Assembly (NCBI RefSeq): GCF_003952165.1
Contig: NZ_RXFT01000002.1
Coordinates: 186,001 to 250,000 of the forward strand
Reading direction: 5' to 3'
DNA length: 64,000 nt
Source: Variovorax guangxiensis
Lineage (GTDB): Bacteria > Pseudomonadota > Gammaproteobacteria > Burkholderiales > Burkholderiaceae_C
Part shown: piece after piece, positions 1-32,603 of the stretch
Layout: each line of letters starts with the position of its first letter
Numbering within the stretch: position 1 is the stretch's first letter
Made by a program: the position numbers and the translations under genes
The notes under the pieces: generated by a model
What the model saw: the letters and a program-made list of their open reading frames with translations, nothing else
Database searches by the model: none
What the model was told of the DNA's origin: nothing

Positions 1-24948
<24,948 letters not shown>

Positions 24949-24952
<4 letters not shown>

Positions 24953-26379
24953 GATTGGCTGCCGTCCGGGACCAGTGTTTCCAGCCGGCGCAGGCGCGGG
25001 TGGAAGAGCGCGAAAACGGTCAGCGCGAGGCCGGCCGCGCCGCTCGCGAAGAACAGGAAGCCGATGCCGCGGCCCGGCCCCGTGCCGAAGAGGCTGCCCA
25101 CCGGCGTGCCGTCGAGCGCGCCGCCGGGGCGCAGCGCGGGCTCGAGCACCGCGTCGGCGAGCCAGCCTCCGGCCAGCAGCACGGCGCACATCACGAGCAT
25201 GTTGGACGCGGCGATCAGCGCGAAGACGCTGCCCTGCCGGCCGACGGGCGCCTTGCGCATCCACAGCGCATGCGAGCACGCGACCGAGGTGCTGCCGCAG
25301 AACAGGCAGACGAAGGCCGCGGCGCACCACAGCGCCGGCGTGGTCGCGCAGCCGGCGGCCAGCACCGCCGCGCACTGCAGCGCGTCGCAGGCCAGCACCC
25401 ATCGCATCAGCCCGTGCCGCAGCCGCGCGGTGGCGACCAGGATCGAGCCGAGCAGGCCGCCGACGATGCCGACGGACATCACCAGGCCCAGCACGCCGCT
25501 GGAGTGCGTGGACAGCACCATCGGCGTCACCATGGCCGTGGCCAGCACCATGAGGCACTGCACCAGCGCGCCGTAGCCGAGCAGCGCGCGCATCAGCGGC
25601 TGCTCGCGCAGGTAGGCGAGCGCGCCGGAAAGGCTGGCGCCAGCGCCGCGCCAAAGCGCGCCGCCTTGCGCGGGCACATCGCCACTGCGGACGTCCGCGC
25701 CACCGCGTACGTCCGCGCCGGCGCGGGTCAGCGCGGCGAACACCAGCGCGGCGGCGGCCAGCAGCAGGCACAGCTGCGTCGCCATCACGCCCTGCAGGCC
25801 GCCCGCGTGCGCCATCAGGAAGCCGGCCGTGGCGGGCGCGCCGACCTGCACCAGCGCGCGGGAGATGCCGGTCAGCCCGCCGACCTGGGCGAAGCGGTCC
25901 TTGGGCACGAAACGGCTGACGGCCACCCGGATCGACGGCCGCCGCAGCGCGCCGACGGCGGCCGCGATCGCGGCATAGGCGTAGAGCGCGCCGATGCCGA
26001 GCCGGCCCGAGGTCAGCGCCAGCACGATCGCTAAGGTGCCGGCGACGGCGGCGAGGTCGCAGCACAGCACCACCCGGCGCCGGTCGTGCCGGTCGGCCAG
26101 CACGCCGGCGAAGGGCGTGGCCAGCATCGCCGCGAGCGCGGCGGCGAGCACCGAGAAGGAGTAGTCCTGCGCGGAGCCGGTGCGCGAGAAGATCCAGACG
26201 CCCACCGCGAAGCTGACCAGCGTGGTGCCGAGGTCGAAGGCGGTCTCGCTGAGCCACAGCAGGGCGAAAGTGGAGCGGGTGCCCCGGGCCTGTTGCTGCT
26301 CCTGTTGTTGCAGGGGCGGCGGCCTGGCCGGGTTGTCACGGGTTGGAGTCGCAGCGGCTTCCACGGTCACTTCCTGCAT
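24949..26379 (-). CDS. MFS exporter of the NRPS locus
   Basis: A 476-residue major facilitator protein, first gene of the NRPS operon. It has about 12 hydrophobic segments and the loop 2-3 motif GVLADRHDRRRV, typical of drug or siderophore exporters such as the EntS/TetV type. I place the start at the ATG at 26379 because GGAGAG lies 8 bases upstream; the frame stays open to a TTG at 26412 without a matching ribosome site. The N-terminus has a polar, Gln-rich stretch (LQQQEQQQ) before the first helix. Its stop overlaps the first NRPS start by 4 bases. The position suggests export of the peptide and self-protection (inference). Exact substrate unknown. Confidence 0.88.
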
Positions 26380-27113
26380 AACGTGCGCTCTCCAGGGTCC
26401 GCGCTCTGTCAATTAATAAAAAAGCGCAGGTACTTCGGGTGGCGGGATGAATATTTGCGCGGCCGGGCCGCGGGCGTTGCACGATTATTCCGCGCTGCAG
26501 CACTGTAATTGGGGTGCTCGCACAAATGACGCATCAGTTAAATTTGTTGACGTGGAAGCACGAGAACTTCGGAATTGAAGCGTATTTGGAATTACGAAGA
26601 TCTGTTCCGTTTGCAGGCGAACGGGGCAATGCGAATGGCATCGGACGACCCGGAAAGGCTGTGGCGCAGACCCTAAAGGGCACAGAGAGTCAAATCCGAA
26701 GTGCAACACCTTGTCTCCCCTGAGGTGTTCAGGTGGAGGACAGGTTGGCGCGTCGGGCCCGGAAATCGGCCGGGCCGGCGTAGTAATTCTGTTTAGAAAT
26801 TCATTTGTAGAAAAAAGAAAGCGTTGGGAGTTTTTGAACCGGGCGCTCGAAAAAATCAGGCAGGCAACCACGGCAAAGGGATTGCCGCACTGCGGGTAGG
26901 GGAAAAAGAAAAAGGCCTCCGGCAATGCCCGAGGCCTTTTTATTAATGAATTCGTTGGCAGTTTTTAAATGGATCGGCCCGAATTCCGGGGACGGCACCG
27001 TGCGGGGCCGAGAGAGGCGCCGGACGCCCGCAGCCATAGGAGAATCCCCGGCTGTTCGGGGCCGCCACATACCGCAGGCGGGTCGGCCAACGGGCTTCTA
27101 CAGGAACGATGTC
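26380..27113. other. AT-richer intergenic gap without a convincing gene
   Basis: This 734-base gap between the NRPS operon and a small exported-protein gene is clearly richer in A/T than its surroundings. Short open frames exist on both strands; one ends at a TAG at 26897-26899, just before a strong terminator, with a Lys/Arg-rich predicted tail (VEKRKRWEFLNRALEKIRQ). I do not recognise it. The NRPS operon promoter should lie in the left half, but I could not pick out a convincing -35/-10 pair. Confidence 0.5.
26911..26944. terminator. Strong, potentially bidirectional intrinsic terminator
   Basis: The stem AAAGGCCTC / GAGGCCTTT (26911-26919 and 26931-26939) has a GC-rich loop. It is flanked by an A-run on the left and a T-run on the right, so it could work on either strand. 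No recognised gene ends immediately before it on the plus strand, which is unusual. Confidence 0.8.
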
Positions 27114-27659
27114 ATGCAACTGGAATGCCGCATTTCGCGCAAGAAGAAGAGTTCTCCAGGTACCGCACCGGGTGCCGCCATGCTCGTGGCGCTGGTTCTC
27201 TCATCGGCCCCGATGCTGACGGTCGGGCAGGAAAGCGGCGGCGGCATGAAGTGGTCGCAGGACCCCGCTACGGGATGCCGCTTCGTGGCGCCCTCCTCGC
27301 TGGGCACGGCGCCGACCTACTGGATTGGCGCCTGCTCCAGCGGCAAGGCCGCCGGCCTCGGCATGCTCCGCACGCGCGTCGGCACCACCGCGGGCCACGC
27401 GTTCTACGGCGAACTGCGCGAAGGCGTTCCGGTGATCGGCACCGTCGACCTCGATGGCGGTTTCCAGGTGGGCAGGTTCGTGCGGGGCGACATCGGCACG
27501 CGCGACACCGAATGGCAGGAGCGGCACGACGGCTTCGAGACGGCGCTGCGCGCGGCACGCGCTGTCAGCGCGCACTATGCCGGACAGAAGAACGCGGCCT
27601 CGGCGCGGCACTACAGCGGCGTCGCGAAGAAGCTGGAGACGCAGCTCGAGGGCGATTGA
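27114..27659 (+). CDS. Small exported protein of unknown function
   Basis: A 181-residue protein I cannot assign. The ATG at 27114 is chosen because AGGA lies 8 bases upstream and a signal-peptide-like segment follows: a basic start with RKKK near residues 9-12, then a hydrophobic stretch (AAMLVALVLSSAPMLTVG) around 21-38. The frame also runs open upstream through the terminator, so earlier starts are unlikely. The mature part has two cysteines (ATGCRF and IGACSSG), Gly-rich strands such as GELREGVP and DLDGGFQVGRF reminiscent of MORN-like beta repeats, and a helical C-terminus. Likely periplasmic or envelope. It converges on the GntR gene and has no obvious functional link to it. Confidence 0.65.
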   Translation: MQLECRISRKKKSSPGTAPGAAMLVALVLSSAPMLTVGQESGGGMKWSQDPATGCRFVAPSSLGTAPTYWIGACSSGKAAGLGMLRTRVGTTAGHAFYGELREGVPVIGTVDLDGGFQVGRFVRGDIGTRDTEWQERHDGFETALRAARAVSAHYAGQKNAASARHYSGVAKKLETQLEGD

Positions 27660-27692
27660 TCGACGAAGCTGCGCGCGCCCGCCGCTATCCGG

Positions 27693-28400
27693 CTACTCGA
27701 TCAGCGCGCGCTTGACGTCTTCCTGCAGGCTGCGCAGGTGGTCGCGCATGGCCACGCGCGCGCGTTCGGCGTCGCGCGCGCGCAGGGCGCTGATGATCTC
27801 GCCGTGCTCGTCGTGGTTCTCCGAATGCCTGTGCAGCGGGCTGTGCAGGCGGAAGAGCCGTGCGTTGACGCGAAGCTCCTCCACCAGCCGGGGGAACACG
27901 ACATTGCCGCTGGCCTTGGCGATCAGCAGGTGGAAGCGGTCGTCGAAGTGCCAGTGCTCGGTTTCGCTGTGCTCGCCGCCGCCCAGCGTGGCGATGTCGG
28001 CCTCCAGGGCGTCGATCTCGGCGTCGGTGATCTTGCCCACCGCCAGCGCGATGGCCTCGCACTCGATGACCTCGCGCGCGCGCATGCAGTCGAAGTACTC
28101 CTTGGTGCCGAGCGCACGCACGGCGTAGGAGCGCGCGTCGCGCCGCACCAGCAGCCCCTCGCCCGCCAGCCTCACCAGCGCTTCGCGCATGGGCGTGCGC
28201 GAGATGCGCAGGTCTTCCGCCAGCCGCGCTTCCTGCAGCGGGCTGCCGGCCGAGATCTGCCGATCGAGGATCAGGGTGCGCAGCCGGTCGTAGGCCTGTT
28301 CGGCCAGGCTGGCGGAGCGCACCTCCAGCGGAGCGATCGTGATGGTGGCGGGCTGCGTGGGGCTGGGAAGGCTGGGCATGCGGGGATGGGCGAAAGCCAC
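27693..28400 (-). CDS. GntR-family regulator, FCD subclass
   Basis: A 235-residue transcription factor. The N-terminal winged helix (about residues 25-95) contains the typical GntR pattern AYDRLRTLILDRQISAG...LAEDLRISRTPMREAL. The C-terminal FCD domain keeps the usual metal-site region (DDRFHLLIAKASGN) and later histidines (DEHGEIISAL...MRDHL), so it probably senses a small carboxylate or amino-acid-like ligand. The GTG at 28400 is the longest start; an ATG at 28379 is possible and neither has a strong ribosome site. It is the last gene of the leftward catabolic operon, 51 bases after the hydantoinase. It probably acts at the GTATAC repeats in the divergent promoter (inference). Confidence 0.9.
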   Translation of the reverse strand: MAFAHPRMPSLPSPTQPATITIAPLEVRSASLAEQAYDRLRTLILDRQISAGSPLQEARLAEDLRISRTPMREALVRLAGEGLLVRRDARSYAVRALGTKEYFDCMRAREVIECEAIALAVGKITDAEIDALEADIATLGGGEHSETEHWHFDDRFHLLIAKASGNVVFPRLVEELRVNARLFRLHSPLHRHSENHDEHGEIISALRARDAERARVAMRDHLRSLQEDVKRALIE

Positions 28401-28451
28401 GAGGGCGGGTGAGCTTAGCAGGGGCGGCCAGGCGCGCTCAGAGCCATTCTT

Positions 28452-29906
28452 TCAGAGCCACTTGTCCAGCGGATTGCCGTCGTTGGGCGCACGAGGACGC
28501 AGGCACGGCAGGAACTGGCCGGAGCCGGGCTCGGCCTGGAACACGCCGTCCTGCCACACCACGCGCCCGCGCGAGACGGTGAGGCCGGGCCAGGCGCGCA
28601 GGCGCATGCCCTCGTAGGGCGTGTAGTCGGCGTCGTGGTGGAGCATGTCGTTGGCAAGCAGCTTCTCCTGCCCCTCGGGGAACATGTCCCACACCACGAA
28701 GTCGGCGTCGCTGCCCACGGCGATGGTGCCCTTGCGCGGGTACAGGCCGTACAGGCGCGCCGGGTTGGTGGCGGTGAGCTCGACGAAGCGGTGGATGTCG
28801 ATGCGCCCCTTGAGCACGCCTTCGCTCATGAGCAGCGGCAGGCGGGTTTCCACGCCGGGAATGCCGTTGGGGATGCGGTCGAAGGAGGCGTCGTCGCCGG
28901 CCACGCGCTTGCCGTCGCTGCCGTTCATGTTGAAGGGCGCGTGATCGGACGAGAAGATGGTGAAGAGCCCGCTCGACAGGCCGTTCCAGATGAACTGCTG
29001 GTTCGCCTTGTCGCGCGGCGGCGGGCTGCAGATGCAGCGCGCGCCGTGCATAGGGTCGTCGGGGTCGATGCCCAGGTCCTCGGCGCTCAGGAACAGGTAC
29101 TGCGGGCAGGTCTCGGCATGGATGGGCAGCCCGCGCCCGCGCGCCCAGTGGATCTGCTCGACCGCCTCGCGGCCCGAGACGTGGACGATCAGGATCGGCG
29201 TGTCGACCAGTTCCGCCAGCGCGATGGCGCGGTGCGTCGCTTCGCGCTCTACTGCCATCGGCCGCGAACTGGAGTGGTAGCGCGGCGCGGTGAGGCCGGC
29301 GTCGAGCAGCTGCTCGGTGAGCCAGGCGATGCAGTCGCTGTTCTCGGCGTGGATCATCGTCATCGCGCCGTGGCGGCGCGCGGTGGCCAGCACCTCGATG
29401 ATCTGGCGGTCGTCCAGCTTCAGGTCGTCGTAGGTCATGTAGATCTTGAAGGAGGTGTAGCCCTTCTCGATCAAGGCGGGCAGCTCGCGCTGCGTCACGT
29501 CGCGCGTGGCGTCGGCCACGATGAGGTGGAAGGCGTAGTCGATCACCGCCTTGCCCTCGGCGCGGCGGTGGTAGTCGTCCACCGCCTCCTGCACGCTGCG
29601 GCCCTTCTGCTGCGCGGCGAAGGGCAGCACGGTGGTGGTGCCGCCGCATGCGGCCGAGCGTGTGCCGGACAGGAAATCGTCCGCGAAGCGCGAGCCGTCG
29701 CTGGTGGGCTGGTCGAAGTGGCAGTGGCCGTCGACGCCGCCGGGCGTGACCAGCCGGCCGCGCGCGTCGATCTCGCGCGCGGCGCTGGCGTCGAGCCCCT
29801 GCGCGATGGCGCAGATGCGCCCGTCGCGCACGCCGATGTCGGCGGTGTAGCGGTCGCCGGCGGTGGCGATGTCCGCGTTGCGCAGGATCAGGTCGTAGGT
29901 GTTCAT
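28452..29906 (-). CDS. Dihydropyrimidinase / D-hydantoinase family hydrolase
   Basis: A 484-residue cyclic amidohydrolase. It has the metal-binding GHCHFDQP motif (near residue 60), the Lys likely to be carboxylated in TSFKIYMTY (near 152), HAEN, HVSG and the Asp of SSDHAPF (near 315). This is the full set for a binuclear-metal dihydropyrimidinase/hydantoinase that opens a cyclic amide to an N-carbamoyl product. Length is normal for the family. AAGGA precedes the ATG. It lies 16 bases after the ABC permease, in an operon without other pyrimidine-degradation genes such as a PydA/PydB dehydrogenase. Its substrate is therefore probably a hydantoin or other cyclic imide linked to amino-acid catabolism rather than uracil (inference). 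Confidence 0.93.
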   Translation of the reverse strand: MNTYDLILRNADIATAGDRYTADIGVRDGRICAIAQGLDASAAREIDARGRLVTPGGVDGHCHFDQPTSDGSRFADDFLSGTRSAACGGTTTVLPFAAQQKGRSVQEAVDDYHRRAEGKAVIDYAFHLIVADATRDVTQRELPALIEKGYTSFKIYMTYDDLKLDDRQIIEVLATARRHGAMTMIHAENSDCIAWLTEQLLDAGLTAPRYHSSSRPMAVEREATHRAIALAELVDTPILIVHVSGREAVEQIHWARGRGLPIHAETCPQYLFLSAEDLGIDPDDPMHGARCICSPPPRDKANQQFIWNGLSSGLFTIFSSDHAPFNMNGSDGKRVAGDDASFDRIPNGIPGVETRLPLLMSEGVLKGRIDIHRFVELTATNPARLYGLYPRKGTIAVGSDADFVVWDMFPEGQEKLLANDMLHHDADYTPYEGMRLRAWPGLTVSRGRVVWQDGVFQAEPGSGQFLPCLRPRAPNDGNPLDKWL

Positions 29907-29921
29907 GGGCTCGGGTTCCTT

Positions 29922-30644
29922 CTAGCGCTGCTCGAGCGCGGGCTCCGCGGGCACGACCGGCGCATCGGCGGCACTGCCGTAGGCGCGGCCGTAGTGGCGC
30001 TCGATGCGGCGCTGGATGAAGTCCCAGGCGGTGGTCATGAGCAGGTAGTAGATGGCGGCAACGATGAAGAGCTCCAGCACCATGAACTTCTCCTGGATCA
30101 GCACCTGCGTGCGGCGCAGCAGCTCCTCCATCGAGATCACCGAGGTGATCGACGTGGTCTTGAGCAGGCCGTTGATGCTGTTGCCCAGCGTGGGCACGAT
30201 CAGGCGCATGGCCTGCGGCAGCACGATGTAGCGCATGGTCTGCGCGCTGCTGAAGCCGACGGCGCGCGCGGCGTTGGTCTGCCCGGCGGGAATCGACTGG
30301 ATGCCGCCGCGCACGATCTCCGCCAGATAGGCCGCCTCGTTGAGGATCAGCCCCAGCAGCGCCGACTCGATCACCGAGAGCTTCAGCCCGAGCTGCGGCA
30401 GCCCGGTGAAGATGATGATGAGCTGCACCAGCAGCGGCGTGCCGCGGAACACCCAGATGTAGAAGTGCGCCGGCGCCGACAGCCAGCGGTGGCTGGACAG
30501 GCGGGCCAGGGCCAGCGCGCAGCCCACCACCAGCCCGCCCGCGATCGCCGCGAGCGTGAGCCACAGCGTGGTCACCGCGCCGCTGAGGATGTACGGATTG
30601 AACAGGTAGTCGAAGAAGCCCGACCAGCTCCAGCCTTGTCCCAT
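29922..30644 (-). CDS. Amino-acid ABC transporter permease (His/Glu/Gln type)
   Basis: A 240-residue inner-membrane permease of the HisM/GlnP family. It has several hydrophobic helices and the EAA-loop region (AEIVRGGIQSIPAGQTNAARAVG, about residues 97-119, quoted only in part by its family hallmark EIVRGG...GQ..AA..LG). AAGGA precedes the ATG. It follows the binding-protein gene by 51 bases. Only one permease gene is present, so it probably works as a homodimer. The partner ATPase is encoded on the opposite, rightward arm of the locus (36830-37564). Confidence 0.92.
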   Translation of the reverse strand: MGQGWSWSGFFDYLFNPYILSGAVTTLWLTLAAIAGGLVVGCALALARLSSHRWLSAPAHFYIWVFRGTPLLVQLIIIFTGLPQLGLKLSVIESALLGLILNEAAYLAEIVRGGIQSIPAGQTNAARAVGFSSAQTMRYIVLPQAMRLIVPTLGNSINGLLKTTSITSVISMEELLRRTQVLIQEKFMVLELFIVAAIYYLLMTTAWDFIQRRIERHYGRAYGSAADAPVVPAEPALEQR

Positions 30645-30695
30645 GGAAGTTTCCTTCGCTTGCTTGCTCTATGCGATGCGGACGGCGGCGCGCCC

Positions 30696-31529
30696 TCAGC
30701 TCGCCGGGCCCTTGACCGTCACGGCGCCGTCGGCGGCCTTGACGCCGTACTGGTCGAACAGCTTCTGGAAGCTGCCGTCGGCCTTCATGTCGTTCATGAC
30801 CTTGGCCATCGCGGCGGCCAGCTCCTTGTTGCGCGCGGCCAGCGCCACCGGCGTGGGGAACAGGCCGTTGAGCACGCGCTCGAAGTCGCCGCGCTTCTGG
30901 TATTCGGCCCCGGTTGAGTCGATGGACAGCGCCACCTCCACCTGCCCCGCGCGCAGCGCCTGGAAGGCCATCGCGAAGTTCTCGAAGGTGCGGATGGTCA
31001 TGCCCTTCATGCCCTTGTCGGTGAGCTGCTTGTCGAGCTCGCGCGCCTTGCGCTCCTCGAAGCCGCCGATCTCCACGCCGATGCTCTTGCCCGAGAGGTC
31101 TTCCGGCTTGGCGATCTTCAGCGGGTTGCCCTTGGCGGCGCTGATGCTGATGGCCTGGTCTTCGTAGACCAGCATCTGCATCAGCTTGGCGCGCTCGTCG
31201 GTAAAGAAGATGCCGGTGTTGATCACGTCCCAGCGGCCGGCCTGCAGGCCGGGGATCATGGCCGAGAACTCGATGCGCACGTACTCGGGCGTGAGGCACA
31301 GGCGCTTGGCGATCTGCTCGCCCAGCTCCACGCGCATGCCCTTGAGCGCGCCGGACTGGTCGACGAACTGCATCGGCGGCAGCGTCGGGTTGACCGACAT
31401 GGTCAGCGTGCCCTTCTTGACGAGGGCCGAGTCGGGCACCGGCGACTTGCAGGCCTGCTGCGCGTTCGCGGCGCCAGCGAAGGAGATGAAGAGTGCCGTT
31501 GCCGACGCGAGAGCGGGGAGCAGTTTCAT
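30696..31529 (-). CDS. ABC transporter periplasmic amino-acid-binding protein
   Basis: A 277-residue solute-binding protein of family 3 (SBP_bac_3). The signal peptide MKLLPALASATALFISFAG ends at a likely ANA|QQ cleavage site near residue 23. The mature protein shows family patterns such as GTLTMSVNPTLPPMQFVD near the start, a ligand-contact segment MRVELGEQIAKRL, and a DVINTGIFFTDERAK strand. AAGGA lies 8 bases before the ATG. It captures the substrate for the neighbouring permease. The ligand is unknown; the family mostly binds amino acids, amino-acid derivatives and opines. Confidence 0.92.
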   Translation of the reverse strand: MKLLPALASATALFISFAGAANAQQACKSPVPDSALVKKGTLTMSVNPTLPPMQFVDQSGALKGMRVELGEQIAKRLCLTPEYVRIEFSAMIPGLQAGRWDVINTGIFFTDERAKLMQMLVYEDQAISISAAKGNPLKIAKPEDLSGKSIGVEIGGFEERKARELDKQLTDKGMKGMTIRTFENFAMAFQALRAGQVEVALSIDSTGAEYQKRGDFERVLNGLFPTPVALAARNKELAAAMAKVMNDMKADGSFQKLFDQYGVKAADGAVTVKGPAS

Positions 31530-31598
31530 GGTGTGGTCCTTGAGGAAGGGATCGAGGCGACGAGGTGGGAAAGGGAAAGCGGAACGGGGCTGGCCGTG

Positions 31599-32495
31599 TC
31601 AGGCGCGGATCGAGTCCAGCAGTTCGAGGCGCGCGAGTTCGCGGCGCAGGTCGGCCGCATCGGCATCGGGCAGCGGCAGGCGCGGCGCGCGGGGCTTACC
31701 GACGGGCAGGCCCATCATCGACAGGCCGTCCTTGGAGGCCGCCACATAGCGATGGCCGCCGACCCAGCGCACGATCGGCAGCATCTTCTTGTAGAGATCG
31801 AGGGCCGCGGGCATGTCGCGCTCGTCGGCCACCAGCTCGAAAAGGCGCGCCGACATCTTCGGAATGAGGTTGGAGCACACGGCCACCCAGCCCTGTGCGC
31901 CGAGCCAGAACGACTCGTAGCCGAGGATGCCCGCGAACACGGTCATGCGGTCGCCGCACAGCTCGATGATGTCGCGCACGCGGGTGACCTCCAGCGTCGA
32001 CTCCTTGATGTACTTGCAGTTGTCGATGCGCGAGAGGCGCGCCACCAGCTCGGGCTTGAGGTCGACGTTGGCGGTGGCCGGGTTGTTGTAGACCATGATG
32101 GGAATGCCGATCGCCTCGCCCACCTTGCGGTAGTGCTCGAACAGCTCGTCGTCGGTGGGCGTGCTGTAGAAGGGCGGAATGATCATGACGCCGTCGGCGC
32201 CCATGCTCTCGGCCTCGCGGCTCAGCCGCACGCACTCGTCGGTCCACTCCGCGCCGGTGCCGATCAATACCGGCACGCGTTTTGCAGCAGTGCTCACGCA
32301 GGTTTCGATCACCAGCTGGCGCTCGTCGGGCGTCAGCGAGAGGAACTCACCGGTGCTCCCCAGGGGAATCAGCCCGTGGATGCCTTCCTCGATTTGCCAA
32401 TCGACCAGCTTCTTCAGCGCAGGCACGTCCACGTGCTTGCCGTCGGCGGTCATGGGGGTGATGAGCACCGTATAGGTGCCGCGGAACGCTGTCAT
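31599..32495 (-). CDS. DapA/NanA-family (DHDPS-like) lyase or deaminase
   Basis: A 298-residue class I pyruvate-type aldolase-superfamily enzyme and first gene of the leftward operon. The Schiff-base lysine is in CKYIKEST (near 166), the catalytic tyrosine in MVYNNPATA (near 137), and the substrate-carboxylate motif is GSTGEF. The start is the ATG at 32495 with AAGGA ahead of it; the frame is open further upstream but that part lies in the operator. The family includes dihydrodipicolinate synthase, N-acetylneuraminate lyase, keto-deoxy-sugar dehydratases and pyrroline-4-hydroxy-2-carboxylate deaminase. A housekeeping dapA role is unlikely in a catabolic operon. Because of the fused imino-acid-dehydrogenase-like gene opposite, a deaminase or aldolase acting on an oxidized imino acid is my best guess. 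Confidence 0.88.
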   Translation of the reverse strand: MTAFRGTYTVLITPMTADGKHVDVPALKKLVDWQIEEGIHGLIPLGSTGEFLSLTPDERQLVIETCVSTAAKRVPVLIGTGAEWTDECVRLSREAESMGADGVMIIPPFYSTPTDDELFEHYRKVGEAIGIPIMVYNNPATANVDLKPELVARLSRIDNCKYIKESTLEVTRVRDIIELCGDRMTVFAGILGYESFWLGAQGWVAVCSNLIPKMSARLFELVADERDMPAALDLYKKMLPIVRWVGGHRYVAASKDGLSMMGLPVGKPRAPRLPLPDADAADLRRELARLELLDSIRA

Positions 32496-32533
32496 GGGCA
32501 GTCCTTGGGGAAAATTCGGGCGATTCGGTATAT

Positions 32534-32556
32534 GTATACGTTGAGTATACGTATAC
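32534..32556. promoter_or_regulatory. GTATAC repeats, likely GntR operator in a divergent promoter
   Basis: GTATAC occurs at 32534-32539, 32545-32550 and 32551-32556. The last two form the perfect palindrome GTATACGTATAC, and the first lies 11 bp, about one helical turn, away. The site sits between the divergent starts at 32495 and 32604. FCD-type GntR regulators such as NanR use similar GGTATA/GTATAC elements, so the locus regulator (27693-28400) is the likely ligand. Confidence 0.75.
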
Positions 32557-32603
32557 AATTTGGCACGTCAACCGTAAGTTGACGTTCTTCCATCGCACTG
32601 ACC

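Noticed and set aside
24953..26257. Upstream extension of the five-module NRPS through the exporter gene
   Set aside because: The frame is open, but the translation is Arg/Ala-rich shadow of the MFS gene. Condensation-domain similarity starts at the GTG at 24952.
26380..26412. TTG start for the exporter at 26412
   Set aside because: The ATG at 26379 has GGAGAG at proper spacing; the TTG overlaps a TTGACA-like sequence and has no ribosome site.
26407..26412. TTGACA as -35 element of the NRPS operon promoter
   Set aside because: The matching -10 would fall on the ribosome site and start codon of the exporter, so it cannot drive that ATG.
31599..32495. Housekeeping dapA (dihydrodipicolinate synthase)
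   Set aside because: Catabolic operon context and GSTGE in place of the usual GTTGE threonine pair argue for another activity of the superfamily.
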